A DNA stretch of 64,000 nt from an uncultured Eubacterium sp. (GCA_910585745.1 CAJUFM010000003.1:36600-100599), one strand, 5' to 3'. Numbered from the stretch's first letter, positions 8,488-17,881 are shown. A program made the numbers and translations. Notes: a model not told the origin generated them from the letters alone.

Positions 8488-8551
8488 ATATTATCATGCA
8501 GGGGATAGAAAGTCAAACAATAATTGACTTTCTACCATTTTGTGTTAAAAT
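8488..8551. promoter_or_regulatory. Divergent promoter pair built on a perfect inverted repeat
   Basis: TAGAAAGTCAA (8506-8516) and TTGACTTTCTA (8524-8534) form a perfect 11-bp inverted repeat. Each arm contains a -35 box. On the plus strand TTGACT (8524-8529) is followed after 16 bases by TAAAAT (8546-8551). On the minus strand TTGACT (8516-8511) is followed after 17 bases by TAATAT (8493-8488). The two promoters drive the UbiA operon and the GT-C gene in opposite directions. The repeat may also be an operator. Confidence 0.68.
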
Positions 8552-8619
8552 AAAAGTAATATTGTTTGAATTTTTTTCCACAATCAAGACGGATACTGTG
8601 AATAACAAGGAGATGCGGT

Positions 8620-9483
8620 ATGTACAAATATCTTAAGCTACTACGTGTAAAACACTATATTAAAAATTTTCTGATATTTTGCCCTGCTTTTTTTGGAAGA
8701 ACGTTTTTTTATGGAAATGCAATTCTTGAATGTGGCATTGCTTTTTTGACCTTTAGTTTTTTGTCTTCTATTGTCTATATTATAAATGATATTCATGATC
8801 TGGAAAAAGACAGACTTCATCCTGAGAAGTCGAAACGTCCTATTGCATCTGGTGCGGTTTCCCAAAAACAGGCATGGACGGTTGCCCTTATACTTGGCGG
8901 TCTGGTAGTGCTGTTGCAGGTCTTTACTCACTTGCTGGAATGGCAGACCTGGCTTGTGCTGATATTTTATTTTGTGATTAATATGGCATACAGTATATGG
9001 GGATTGAAAGGATATCCTTTGGTTGATGTATTTGTCTTGGCTTTGGGGTTTGTACTGAGGATTATGTTTGGATCAGTCTGCACTGGGATAGAGGTGTCCC
9101 AATGGCTGTATCTGGTTGTCTTTTCCGGTTCACTGTTTATGGGATTTGGAAAGCGTAGAAATGAATTGCTCCAGTGTCAGGATACGACGAGGGCGGTGTT
9201 ATCAAAATATAACAAAGAGTATCTGGGCAGATGTCTGTCGGCCTGTATGACATTAAGTATTGTATTTTACTCATTTTGGTGCATGGAACGGGATCAGATG
9301 TACGGAGACAAGTATTATTTGTACACGGTTCCAGTTTTTGTATTTATTATGCTGAAATATTCCTATGATATTGAAAATGATGAAGACGGGGATCCAACTA
9401 ACGTTATTTTAAATGATAAAATCCTGATTTTATGTGTGCTGATTTTAGCTGTTCTTTTTGCAGTGCTAATGTATTTGGTATAA
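8620..9483 (+). CDS. UbiA-family prenyltransferase, decaprenyl-phosphate phosphoribosyltransferase-like
   Basis: A 287 aa membrane prenyltransferase with about eight helices. The first aspartate motif NDIHDLEKDRLHPEKSKRPI (near residues 56-75) and the conserved KRRNEL segment near residue 180 match the branch of UbiA that transfers phosphoribose from PRPP to polyprenyl phosphate (DPPR synthase, Rv3806c type). The second acidic motif is near YDIENDEDGDP (residues 249-259). The product would be polyprenyl-phosphoryl-5-phosphoribose. A HAD phosphatase follows after 14 bases and a GT-C transferase after that, which makes a complete donor-synthesis and use module. AAGGAG precedes the start. Confidence 0.82.
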   Translation: MYKYLKLLRVKHYIKNFLIFCPAFFGRTFFYGNAILECGIAFLTFSFLSSIVYIINDIHDLEKDRLHPEKSKRPIASGAVSQKQAWTVALILGGLVVLLQVFTHLLEWQTWLVLIFYFVINMAYSIWGLKGYPLVDVFVLALGFVLRIMFGSVCTGIEVSQWLYLVVFSGSLFMGFGKRRNELLQCQDTTRAVLSKYNKEYLGRCLSACMTLSIVFYSFWCMERDQMYGDKYYLYTVPVFVFIMLKYSYDIENDEDGDPTNVILNDKILILCVLILAVLFAVLMYLV

Positions 9484-9497
9484 AGGGGATTCTAGAC

Positions 9498-10061
9498 ATG
9501 AATGTTTATGATTTTGACGGAACTATATATCGTGGGGACAGTACAGTTGATTTTTATTTTTTTTGTTTGTTCCGCTATCCTTTGATGATATTCAGTGTAC
9601 CCGTCCAGTTTTGGGGAATGGTATCTTATAAAGCGGGACGGATCGATAAGACGCAGATGAAAAGTTATTTTTTTTCCTTTTTAAAAAAGGTAAAGAAAAA
9701 AGATGAAATAATACAGAAATTCTGGAAAAAAAATATAAAAAAGATCTACGCCTGGTATCGGAATCAGCAAGAGGAGGATGATGTTATTATCTCGGCCTCG
9801 CCGGAATTTTTGCTACAGCCGGTGTGCAACCAGCTGGGAATAAAAAATCTCGTTGCCTCAGAGGTTGATCTTTCTACAGGAAAATTTCTTGGAAAGAATT
9901 GTTACGGTGAAGAAAAAATCCGCAGATTTCAGGAAGCCTATGGTGCCAAGGCTGAAATTCAGAACTTTTATTCGGATTCCATATCAGACCTGCCCATGGC
10001 GCAAATGGCAGCAAAGGCATTTTTTTGCAGAAAGGGAGAAAGAAAAAGATGGGAAATATAA
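9498..10061 (+). CDS. HAD-IB-type phosphatase of the lipid-linked pentose module
   Basis: The start at 9498 is chosen because the HAD motif I then lies at the N-terminus (MNVYDFDGTIYRGDST) and AAAGGGG lies about eight bases upstream; a longer frame opening at 9432 would run into the UbiA gene. The protein is 187 aa, with ISASPEF as motif II and FYSDSISDLPM as motif IV, all intact. Placed directly after a DPPR-synthase-like gene, it most likely removes the 5-phosphate from polyprenyl-phosphoryl-5-phosphoribose. Its 3' end overlaps the next gene by 13 bases. Confidence 0.8.
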   Translation: MNVYDFDGTIYRGDSTVDFYFFCLFRYPLMIFSVPVQFWGMVSYKAGRIDKTQMKSYFFSFLKKVKKKDEIIQKFWKKNIKKIYAWYRNQQEEDDVIISASPEFLLQPVCNQLGIKNLVASEVDLSTGKFLGKNCYGEEKIRRFQEAYGAKAEIQNFYSDSISDLPMAQMAAKAFFCRKGERKRWEI

Positions 10062-12094
10062 AGGAACTGTTTAAAAAATATACAGTATTGGAAAGAGTAG
10101 TCCTAATTATACTTTTGGGTTGTTTTGTTGGACAGTTTTTATGGATCTGTTATATCAATCTGTTCCAGTTACAGTACCACCTTGGATATGACGCTTCCTC
10201 TTATTTGCTGAAAAGCATTGAAATGGCAAAGCAGGGAACTCCCTTTATTAGTCAATGGTCTGAGCAGACCAGCCTGTATCTGGATTCAGTGGTTCCTTTT
10301 GCAGCGCTGATCTATAAGGTGACAAATAATATATTTCTTTCTTTTGGAGTCTCGAACCTATTAATGCTTGTAGTTCTGTTGCTTCTATTCTGGCGTCTGT
10401 TATCTTATTTTATAAGTAGGACAAATCTGGTTGCCAAATTGTTTTCCATTGATTTGTTGATCAGCGCCTATTATCTTACTGGCGGGGACAGTACTAATGA
10501 TCTTTCGTATTCGGCTATGATGTATATGGCGGCTTCGATGTATATCTTTAAGATGATTGCAGTTTTGATGACCATTCTCTGCGTCATGCGTCTCGAAGAA
10601 GGGAAACGATCCTATCTTTTATGCGCCCTTTCCTTAATGATGTTGTTTGTGACAGGGCTTTCGAGTGGAACATATATGCTGTTTACCCTTGTGGTACCAT
10701 GTTTTGCTTATGTGCTGGTAAAGGTTTTTTTGAAAAATGACTGGAAGCGTCTCAAATATATTACAGTAATTTATTTGGTAATGAGTGTAATCGCAGTTAT
10801 TGCAGGGAAGATATGTACCTCTATGGTTTCCGATTTTGTTGCAAGAGATTCCGCAATGACCTGGTGCGGGGCGCTGGATTTTTGGAAGAACTTAGGCTTA
10901 TTTGTTGTGGCTTATCCACAGGGAATCACAGCAATGACTATGGTGTCGGGAACGGAAATCATGAGTCTGGACGGAATCTTTATGATGTGTGGGCTGGGAA
11001 TTTTGTTTGCTACGGCCGCGGCACTTATTTATTTTGTGAGAAAAGTAGTGAAGGAAAAGGGTAAAGATCACAATTCTCTTCTTTTATTGACAGTGATTGG
11101 AGTCAATGTATGCATGTTTGTTTTCGGATATACATTATATAAGGACATGGATGATTTTTTCCAGACCAGATATCTGATTCCTTTGATGATGCTCTACTTT
11201 ATCTGCATAGGTATCTGGATGGACAGGCTGGATAAGCGCTATATCATTTCAAATCTGATCCTGCTGGCAGTAGCAGGATGCATTCTGGGTATAAATATTA
11301 AGTCGGATGTGGTTTATACCAGAACAAGAGCGAATTACGATGAGCTGTCAGAGCTTTCAGAGATGATAGACAAAAATACGGAAGCACCAGTGGCTTATGT
11401 TCTGGGTGATCTGACAGCGGCCAGGAATCTCCGGGTAATTGATCCAGACAGAGTGTACAAAGGTTTAGATGAAAAAGGCGAGTTTTCCCACTGGGGTGAC
11501 TATCTCTATTATGATGACCCCAAGGAATATCCAGGGGAAGTGATTGTCATAAATAAGAATAATGCGCTGCAGAACCTGGAATCATATTATGATGCCTGTC
11601 AGCTTTTGACAACATACAAGGGATATGAGATTTATAAGATGTCACGAAATATAATGGGGGCATATGCCCCTTCCTTTGATCCTGGAAAAACATACACGTT
11701 TTCGGGGGATAAACGCACAGCAGAAGCTGCTGTGGAAAAGGGACTTTCATATAATGACGGAGATTTTTCGTGGACAGATGGAAATCTTAAAATGAATTTC
11801 TATTTAAAAAAAACAGAAAACCTTTCCCAAACTGCTACGATCAATTTTGGTGTTAAGGGAGTATGGGCGCTGAAACAGAATGTTAAGGTGAAGATAAACG
11901 GAAAACTGGCAGTTAAAACGAAACTGAATCCAGACTCTACAGTACTGCAGGCGGATTTTGAGGTTCCAGAGGACAGAAGGATTGAACTGGAGCTTGTTCT
12001 GCCAGATAAGAGCAGCCCTTATGAGGAAGGAGTAAATGATGATAAAAGAAGACTGGGACTGCGCATGGTAGATATGCGGGTGGACCTGAAGTGA
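10049..12094 (+). CDS. Multi-pass GT-C-like glycosyltransferase with C-terminal beta-rich domain
   Basis: A 681 aa membrane protein. The start at 10049 (MGNIKELFKK) is preferred to one at 10025 because AAAGGGAG lies ten bases upstream. After the first helix the outer loop has GYDASSYLLKSIEMAKQG, a GT-C type aspartate motif. About twelve helices fill residues 20-420; the last 250 residues are soluble and end in what looks like a carbohydrate-binding-like beta sandwich (FYLKKTENLSQTATINFGV). The same plan occurs in the gene at 12.6 kb, and both have YDxS in the first loop, so they are paralogues. It overlaps the HAD gene and likely uses the lipid-linked pentose made by that pair. Confidence 0.72.
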   Translation: MGNIKELFKKYTVLERVVLIILLGCFVGQFLWICYINLFQLQYHLGYDASSYLLKSIEMAKQGTPFISQWSEQTSLYLDSVVPFAALIYKVTNNIFLSFGVSNLLMLVVLLLLFWRLLSYFISRTNLVAKLFSIDLLISAYYLTGGDSTNDLSYSAMMYMAASMYIFKMIAVLMTILCVMRLEEGKRSYLLCALSLMMLFVTGLSSGTYMLFTLVVPCFAYVLVKVFLKNDWKRLKYITVIYLVMSVIAVIAGKICTSMVSDFVARDSAMTWCGALDFWKNLGLFVVAYPQGITAMTMVSGTEIMSLDGIFMMCGLGILFATAAALIYFVRKVVKEKGKDHNSLLLLTVIGVNVCMFVFGYTLYKDMDDFFQTRYLIPLMMLYFICIGIWMDRLDKRYIISNLILLAVAGCILGINIKSDVVYTRTRANYDELSELSEMIDKNTEAPVAYVLGDLTAARNLRVIDPDRVYKGLDEKGEFSHWGDYLYYDDPKEYPGEVIVINKNNALQNLESYYDACQLLTTYKGYEIYKMSRNIMGAYAPSFDPGKTYTFSGDKRTAEAAVEKGLSYNDGDFSWTDGNLKMNFYLKKTENLSQTATINFGVKGVWALKQNVKVKINGKLAVKTKLNPDSTVLQADFEVPEDRRIELELVLPDKSSPYEEGVNDDKRRLGLRMVDMRVDLK

Positions 12095-12121
12095 TAGTTT
12101 TGATGGAGAAAATGTAAAAAC

Positions 12122-12601
12122 ATGATAGAAGAAAAAAAGGATTTCTTTGACAGAATTATGTCCTGGCCGGTTCTGGTTCGGTTTGAGCCATGGTATAAAA
12201 AAAATAAAGAAGTGTTGCTGTATCTGTTCTTTGGCGGCCTGACTTTTTTTGTGAGCCTTGGTTCTTTTGTCCTGTTTGACCGCGCAGTGGGGTTCAATGA
12301 GCTGGTTGCGAATGTTATTTCATGGGTTCTGGCGGTTGTATTTGCTTTTTTTACGAACCGTATATGGGTGTTTGAGGGATATACGGAAAACAGAAAAGAG
12401 TTTGTCCAGCAGATGTCCGGGTTCTTTTTGGGCAGAGTTGTGACATTGCTAATCGAAGAGATCATTCTGGCTGTTTTTATATCCTGGCTGGGAATGAACA
12501 GCATTCTTGTAAAAACAGGTGCTCAGATCGTTGTGATTGTAGCAAATTATGTGATCAGCAAATGGTTTGTATTTGGGAAAAAGAATGAGGATAAACAATA
12601 G
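12122..12601 (+). CDS. GtrA-family membrane protein
   Basis: A 159 aa four-helix GtrA-like protein. Typical family features are LLYLFFGGLTFFVSLGSFVL in the first helix, FTNRIWVFEG between the second and third helices, and the ending NYVISKWFVFGKK. GtrA proteins are thought to assist flipping of polyprenyl-phosphate sugars. It sits between two GT-C proteins (10.0 and 12.6 kb), downstream of UbiA and HAD, so it may serve the lipid-linked pentose. Its 3' end is followed after 22 bases by the next start. Confidence 0.85.
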   Translation: MIEEKKDFFDRIMSWPVLVRFEPWYKKNKEVLLYLFFGGLTFFVSLGSFVLFDRAVGFNELVANVISWVLAVVFAFFTNRIWVFEGYTENRKEFVQQMSGFFLGRVVTLLIEEIILAVFISWLGMNSILVKTGAQIVVIVANYVISKWFVFGKKNEDKQ

Positions 12602-12623
12602 ATCATTAGCTGGAGGTATGGCA

Positions 12624-14621
12624 ATGAAAATAATCACAAAACATAAAAAGGAAATCGTGTTTGGCAGTATTGTTGTTATGCAGTTTCTGGCAATCTTTAT
12701 TTATAATCTGTTTAAGATCAAATATCAGGCGGATTATGATTCTTCTACTGGAACGGCCTGGCTGGCAGAAGTGGGACGCCAGAAAAAGCTGCTGATCGAT
12801 CACTGGGAGTATACAACGAATGTCGGCTGGGATATTCCCCTGATCCTGGCGGTGCCTCTTTATATGCTCACCGGTCATATTTTTGTTTCGATGGGATTTG
12901 CCAACAATCTGATCATGATGGTGAGTTTATTGGTGATCTGGGATGTGCTGAAGCAGTATAAGATCCGGACGGGCAATATACTGATCGTTTTGTCAGTTTT
13001 CCTTGTGCCGTATACACTGGGGCAGCTCGGATATCTGCCGATGATGTTCACGGGTACGGCATCATATATCATGAAGGCGCTTATTCCGCTGACGATGCTG
13101 GATGTCATCGTGCGCGTGGAAAGGGGAAGTAAAAAGACAACGGCGAAAATCGTGACCGGTGTGCTACTCATTTTTGTTATGGGGCTGGCATTTCTGACAG
13201 GGTTATCTTCCGGACCATATCTTCTGATTTGTGGTCTTTTTCCCTTTGTTGTCTATCTTGCATTGAGGTCGCTGGTGGAAAATGATCTTCGTGTTCTTGT
13301 GAAAAAATACAGCCTGGCTGTTTATGCCGGGATACTGGCGAGTGCAGCCGGCGTGGTGGCGGCGGGTCTGTTGGGACTTAGCAGTAAAGCGGGAGAGCTT
13401 ACCTTTGTAACCACCGAAAAATTTGCGAGTAATGCCTTGAGCTGTTTTGTCGGGATATGGGATATGTTTGGGGGGATCCGCGAAGGGGAAGCATTGCCGA
13501 TCCTCTCTGCCAGGGGGATCATCAGTCTGTGCAGTATTTGTATCGCATCCTACGTTGTCTGGGTCATACTGTATTATGCGGTGCGTGTTTTACGAAAGAA
13601 GGAGACAAGGACACTAGTATTTGTTGTATTGTGTGTCCAGGTTGTCAATCTCTGTGTATTTTTACTGGCAAATCTGGCTTACCGGGAGAATATCTTTGAG
13701 TCAAGATACCACATTATACCGATGGTGTCTGCCATGCTGCTTACCGGATTGTTTGCAGAGGATATGGAGAAGACGTGGAATGCGCTTTGCCGCAGGGGGG
13801 TGAGTCTGGTATTGGCTGTTTGTGTTCTTTTGTGCAGCGTGTCTAAATTTTTTGTTTTTTATCGGAGAGTAGAGACGTCTTCCGTTATGCGGCTTAGTGG
13901 GATCACGGAGGTAGCACAAAAACAGGATGTTGACTTAATCTACTTTTTGGCATATGATAACTTTTTAGGGGATGGAAGGATCTTAAGAGTGTGTGATCCG
14001 GAGATTCAAGTTTCAACGCTTCTGGATTATAATATGGGCATTACATGGGGAGCGAGCGAGTATTTTTTTGAAAACAGCTGTCATGAGGGGAAGATTATGG
14101 CGGTTGTTCCAAAAAAGTATGCAAAGAAACTGCCGCAACATATGAGAAAACGGATGGAACTGGTCGATACTGTCCAGGGTTACCGACTGTATGTCGCCTC
14201 CGAAAATATTTTTGACTGTTCTACTGTGCTAAGGGAAGACAGCAAAAAAGTTGTTGATTTTCCATACTCCCCGAATTATCAGATCGGTGGAGAGATCAAT
14301 GACATGGGAGAGCTGGAAATCAGAGATGAGGGAGGCCTGCAGCTTTTTGGACCGTGTATCGAACCGATCAACGGAGTGTATGATATTACATTGAACTATG
14401 AAACAAAGACAGATGCGGCAAAAGGAATGAGCATCGGAAAATTCAATGTATATGATTCGGAAAATAACATCCTTAGTTCAACGGATATTATTTCCGGAGA
14501 GGAGCAATGTATCTTAAAGGATGTGAAGCTGGGAGAAAAAAGCTTCCATTATACAATAGACACCATTCCGAATTCTGGACTACTCGTTCGTTCTATTGTT
14601 TCTGAAAGAATTTCAGAGTGA
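12624..14621 (+). CDS. Multi-pass GT-C-like glycosyltransferase, paralogue of the 10.0 kb gene
   Basis: A 665 aa membrane protein. The start at 12624 is set by TGGAGG at 12611-12616; an ATG at 12618 is too close and an upstream frame would overlap GtrA. The first outer loop has QADYDSSTGTAWLAEVGRQK, corresponding to the YDAS motif of the 10.0 kb protein, and both carry a FLTGLSSGPYLL or similar (FVTGLSSGTYML) segment in the middle. The C-terminal 190 residues are soluble and beta-rich. It is probably a glycosyltransferase acting outside the membrane on the growing polymer. The two paralogues may add different residues or the same residue at different places. Confidence 0.7.
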   Translation: MKIITKHKKEIVFGSIVVMQFLAIFIYNLFKIKYQADYDSSTGTAWLAEVGRQKKLLIDHWEYTTNVGWDIPLILAVPLYMLTGHIFVSMGFANNLIMMVSLLVIWDVLKQYKIRTGNILIVLSVFLVPYTLGQLGYLPMMFTGTASYIMKALIPLTMLDVIVRVERGSKKTTAKIVTGVLLIFVMGLAFLTGLSSGPYLLICGLFPFVVYLALRSLVENDLRVLVKKYSLAVYAGILASAAGVVAAGLLGLSSKAGELTFVTTEKFASNALSCFVGIWDMFGGIREGEALPILSARGIISLCSICIASYVVWVILYYAVRVLRKKETRTLVFVVLCVQVVNLCVFLLANLAYRENIFESRYHIIPMVSAMLLTGLFAEDMEKTWNALCRRGVSLVLAVCVLLCSVSKFFVFYRRVETSSVMRLSGITEVAQKQDVDLIYFLAYDNFLGDGRILRVCDPEIQVSTLLDYNMGITWGASEYFFENSCHEGKIMAVVPKKYAKKLPQHMRKRMELVDTVQGYRLYVASENIFDCSTVLREDSKKVVDFPYSPNYQIGGEINDMGELEIRDEGGLQLFGPCIEPINGVYDITLNYETKTDAAKGMSIGKFNVYDSENNILSSTDIISGEEQCILKDVKLGEKSFHYTIDTIPNSGLLVRSIVSERISE

Positions 14622-14658
14622 TAACAGAGATTTAGCAGTGAAATAAAGGAGAAAAGAG

Positions 14659-15435
14659 ATGAAAGCAGTATTACTTGCAGGGGGATTTGGAACAAGAATC
14701 AGTGAGGAAAGTGCATTTAAACCAAAACCAATGATCGAGATCGGAGAAAAACCGATCCTGTGGCATATTATGAAGGAATATTCGCATTTTGGTATCAATG
14801 AGTTTATTATTTGTGCAGGATATAAGCAGCACGTCATTAAAGAGTGGTTTGCGGATTATTATCTGCATAACAGTGACATCACCTTTGATTATTCCCGGAA
14901 TGGAGAAATGATCGTTCACAACAATATTTCAGAACCATGGAAGGTTACCATTGTGGATACGGGGTTTAATACCATGACGGGAGGCCGTGTCAAACGGATC
15001 AAAAAATATGTAGGAGATGAGACTTTTTTGCTCACATATGGGGATGGTGTCAGTGACGTCGATATCGGGGAACTGGTGAAATTCCATAAGTCACATGGGA
15101 AGATCGCCACGATGAGTTCGTACAATGTTGGACAGCAGTTTGGCGTCCTGGACGTGGACAAGCAGGGCAAAGTTAATGCTTTCCGTGAGAAATCAAATTC
15201 CGACGGTGGTGTGATCAATATTGGGTTTATGGTTTTTGAGCCAGCGATCTTTGATTATATCGAAGGAGACGCCACTGTGTTTGAAAAAGAACCGTTGGAG
15301 CAGCTTGTAAAAGAGGGCGAGCTTATGACGAAGAAGCACGATGGGTTCTGGAAATGTATGGACACCCAAAGAGATAAAATGAAACTGGAAGAGATGTGGG
15401 CGTCTGGCGAGGCGCCGTGGAAAGTATGGAAATGA
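14659..15435 (+). CDS. rfbF: Glucose-1-phosphate cytidylyltransferase
   Basis: A 258 aa nucleotidyltransferase. The signature LAGGFGTRISEESAFKPKPM at residues 5-24 and the segment YGDGVSDVD (metal site near residue 130) are typical of RfbF/DdhA. It makes CDP-glucose from CTP and glucose 1-phosphate, the first step of CDP-3,6-dideoxyhexose synthesis. It is followed by the 4,6-dehydratase (22-base gap) and the RfbH-type dehydrase (24-base gap), in the same order as in Salmonella and Yersinia. The start has AAAGGAG at a good distance. Glucose 1-phosphate may come from the mutase at 30.5 kb. Confidence 0.95.
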   Translation: MKAVLLAGGFGTRISEESAFKPKPMIEIGEKPILWHIMKEYSHFGINEFIICAGYKQHVIKEWFADYYLHNSDITFDYSRNGEMIVHNNISEPWKVTIVDTGFNTMTGGRVKRIKKYVGDETFLLTYGDGVSDVDIGELVKFHKSHGKIATMSSYNVGQQFGVLDVDKQGKVNAFREKSNSDGGVINIGFMVFEPAIFDYIEGDATVFEKEPLEQLVKEGELMTKKHDGFWKCMDTQRDKMKLEEMWASGEAPWKVWK

Positions 15436-15457
15436 TAAAGCTTACGGAGGGCGATAC

Positions 15458-16516
15458 ATGATTGATTTGACATTTTTCAATGAAAAAAAGATATTGGTGA
15501 CAGGTCATACCGGATTTAAAGGGTCATGGATGTGCCGGACACTCGTGGGAGCAGGAGCAGAGGTGACAGGATATTCCCTCGAAGCTCCAACAGATCCAAA
15601 TCTTTTTGTTATGGCGGATCTGGAAGAAAGAATGAATTCCGTCATCGGCGACATCCGGGATCTGGAAAAACTGTCCCGTGTTTTTGAGGATACTAGACCG
15701 GAGATCGTGATCCATCTCGCCGCGCAGCCGATCGTGAGAGATTCTTATAAAGAGCCGGTATACACCTATGAGACAAATGTCATGGGAACAGTGAATATTT
15801 GTGAGTGCGTCAGAAAAAATAATAGTGTAAAGAGTTTTTTAAATGTTACCACGGATAAAGTATATGAGAATAAGGAGTGGGAGTGGGGATACCGTGAAAA
15901 TGAACCATTGGATGGGTATGATCCATATTCGAACAGTAAATCTTGCTCAGAACTTGTGACACACAGTTACAAGAATTCCTTTTTTACGGATGGAAGGGTG
16001 GCTGTATCTACAGCGAGAGCCGGGAATGTGATTGGCGGCGGAGATTTTGCCAACGACCGGATCATACCGGACTGTGTCAGGGCAGCCAAAGAGAGAAAAG
16101 ATATCATCATTCGGAATCCTTTTTCTACAAGACCGTACCAGCATGTGCTGGAGCCGGTGATGGCATATCTAATGATCGTAAAAGAGCAGTATGGAGATCC
16201 CGGACTGCAGGGATACTACAATGTAGGACCGGATGAGACGGATTGTGTGACCACTGGGGAACTGGTGGATATGTTTGTCCAGCGTTGGGGAGAAGGCCTC
16301 AAATGGATCGACCAGTACGACGGGGGCCCTCACGAGGCAAACTTTTTGAAACTGGATTGTTCAAAACTCAAGACGACATTTGGCTGGAAACCCAGATGGA
16401 GCGTGGCAGAGGCATTAGACAAAACCGTGGAATGGACAAAAGCCTGGTTTGCAGGTGAAAACATTGCAGAAGTCATGGACAGGCAGATCGGGGAATTTGT
16501 ATCTGTGGAACAATAA
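15458..16516 (+). CDS. rfbG: CDP-glucose 4,6-dehydratase
   Basis: A 352 aa extended SDR enzyme with VTGHTGFKGSWM (residues 11-22) as the NAD-binding glycine motif and YSNSK near residues 162-166 as the catalytic Tyr-x3-Lys. It converts CDP-glucose to CDP-4-keto-6-deoxyglucose in the cytoplasm. It is flanked by the cytidylyltransferase and the RfbH-type enzyme, so the substrate and product fit their neighbours. The length is normal for RfbG/DdhB and no key residue is missing. Confidence 0.95.
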   Translation: MIDLTFFNEKKILVTGHTGFKGSWMCRTLVGAGAEVTGYSLEAPTDPNLFVMADLEERMNSVIGDIRDLEKLSRVFEDTRPEIVIHLAAQPIVRDSYKEPVYTYETNVMGTVNICECVRKNNSVKSFLNVTTDKVYENKEWEWGYRENEPLDGYDPYSNSKSCSELVTHSYKNSFFTDGRVAVSTARAGNVIGGGDFANDRIIPDCVRAAKERKDIIIRNPFSTRPYQHVLEPVMAYLMIVKEQYGDPGLQGYYNVGPDETDCVTTGELVDMFVQRWGEGLKWIDQYDGGPHEANFLKLDCSKLKTTFGWKPRWSVAEALDKTVEWTKAWFAGENIAEVMDRQIGEFVSVEQ

Positions 16517-16540
16517 AAAAGAAAAGGAAAGGAATATACT

Positions 16541-17881
16541 ATGTTTGAAAATCTGAATGAGAAGCAGGCAAAAGAAAATATTCTTGAGATGGTAAAGGAA
16601 TATTGTAACAAATACCACAATCAGGAGAAGCCGTTTGAAGAGGGGGACAGAATCCCCTATGCCTCCCGTTATTACGGACATGAAGAAATGGTGAACTTGG
16701 TGGATAGTTCGCTGGAATTCTGGCTTACGTCCGGTCGTTATACGGATAAATTCGAAAAGGAGTTTACAGAATATCTTGGGATCCGATACTGTTCTCTTGT
16801 AAATTCTGGTTCATCGGCGAACCTTCTTGCATTTATGGCGCTGACTTCTCATCTTATGGGAGACCGTCGGATTCTGCCAGGAGATGAAGTGATCACTGTG
16901 GCGGCAGGCTTTCCGACGACGATCGCACCGATTATCCAGTATGGGGCAGTTCCGGTATTTGTCGATATGACGATCCCCCAGTACAATATGGATGTCTCCA
17001 TGCTTGAGGAAGCGCTTTCCGACAAGACAAAAGCGATCATGATCGCGCATACGCTTGGCAATCCGTGGGATCTCGGTGCGATCAAAGAATTTTGCGTCAA
17101 GCACAACTTATGGCTGGTAGAGGATAACTGCGATGCCCTCGGTTCCCAGTATACGATCAATGGCGAAGAGAAATTTACCGGAACAATTGGAGATGTGGGA
17201 ACGTCGAGCTTTTATCCGCCCCATCATATGACGATGGGAGAAGGAGGAGCGGTATATACGGATAATCCTATGATCCACAAAGCAGTGCGTTCGCTGAGGG
17301 ACTGGGGACGGGATTGTGTGTGCCCCTCCGGTCGTGACAATATGTGTGGACACCGTTTTGATAAGCAGTATGGGGAACTTCCGCTGGGGTATGACCACAA
17401 ATATGTATACTCCCATTTTGGATATAATCTGAAGGCTACCGATATGCAGGCGGCTGTGGGCTGCGCCCAGCTTGCCAAGTTCCCTGCATTTGTAGAAAAG
17501 AGAAGGCATAACTTTGACAGATTGCGGGAGGCGCTTAAGGATGTGGAGGATAGACTGATTCTTCCAGAGGCGTGCCCGAATTCGAAGCCGAGCTGGTTTG
17601 GTTTCCTTATTACCTGCAGAGAAGGGGTGGATAAAAATAAACTGGTTCAGTATATCGAAGATCACGGCGTGCAGACACGAATGCTTTTTGCGGGAAATAT
17701 TGTAAAACAGCCATGCTTTGATGAATTCCGCGTATCCGGAAAAGGATACCGGGTAGTCGGTGACCTGAAGGTGACGGATCGCATTATGAACGATACGTTC
17801 TGGCTGGGCGTTTATCCAGGTATGACGGATGAAAAGATTGATTATATGGCGAAAGTCATCAAAGAAGCACTACAGAATTAA
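16541..17881 (+). CDS. rfbH: CDP-4-keto-6-deoxyglucose 3-dehydrase (RfbH/DdhC/E1 type)
   Basis: A 446 aa DegT/DnrJ/EryC1-type fold enzyme that uses PMP and an iron-sulfur cluster to remove the 3-hydroxyl. The usual PLP lysine is replaced by histidine in SFYPPHHMTMGEGG (His228/His229), the hallmark of this dehydrase as opposed to an aminotransferase. Cys259, Cys261 and Cys269 in RDCVCPSGRDNMCGHRFDKQ fit part of the cluster-binding site. It needs a reductase partner (E3/DdhD type), which was not seen in the window. The product is a CDP-3,6-dideoxy-4-ketosugar, a precursor of abequose, paratose, tyvelose, ascarylose or yersiniose. Confidence 0.93.
   Translation: MFENLNEKQAKENILEMVKEYCNKYHNQEKPFEEGDRIPYASRYYGHEEMVNLVDSSLEFWLTSGRYTDKFEKEFTEYLGIRYCSLVNSGSSANLLAFMALTSHLMGDRRILPGDEVITVAAGFPTTIAPIIQYGAVPVFVDMTIPQYNMDVSMLEEALSDKTKAIMIAHTLGNPWDLGAIKEFCVKHNLWLVEDNCDALGSQYTINGEEKFTGTIGDVGTSSFYPPHHMTMGEGGAVYTDNPMIHKAVRSLRDWGRDCVCPSGRDNMCGHRFDKQYGELPLGYDHKYVYSHFGYNLKATDMQAAVGCAQLAKFPAFVEKRRHNFDRLREALKDVEDRLILPEACPNSKPSWFGFLITCREGVDKNKLVQYIEDHGVQTRMLFAGNIVKQPCFDEFRVSGKGYRVVGDLKVTDRIMNDTFWLGVYPGMTDEKIDYMAKVIKEALQN

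Noticed and set aside
14659..17881. Lipopolysaccharide genes implying a Gram-negative host
   Set aside because: RfbF, RfbG and RfbH are named after LPS genes, but the teichoic-acid-type enzymes, LicD and spore-type GH18 proteins and the ribosome binding sites point to a Gram-positive; these enzymes also occur in Firmicutes surface loci.
16541..17881. Aminotransferase of the DegT family
   Set aside because: The PLP lysine is replaced by His in SFYPPHHMTMGEGG and a cysteine cluster is present, which marks the 3-dehydrase.
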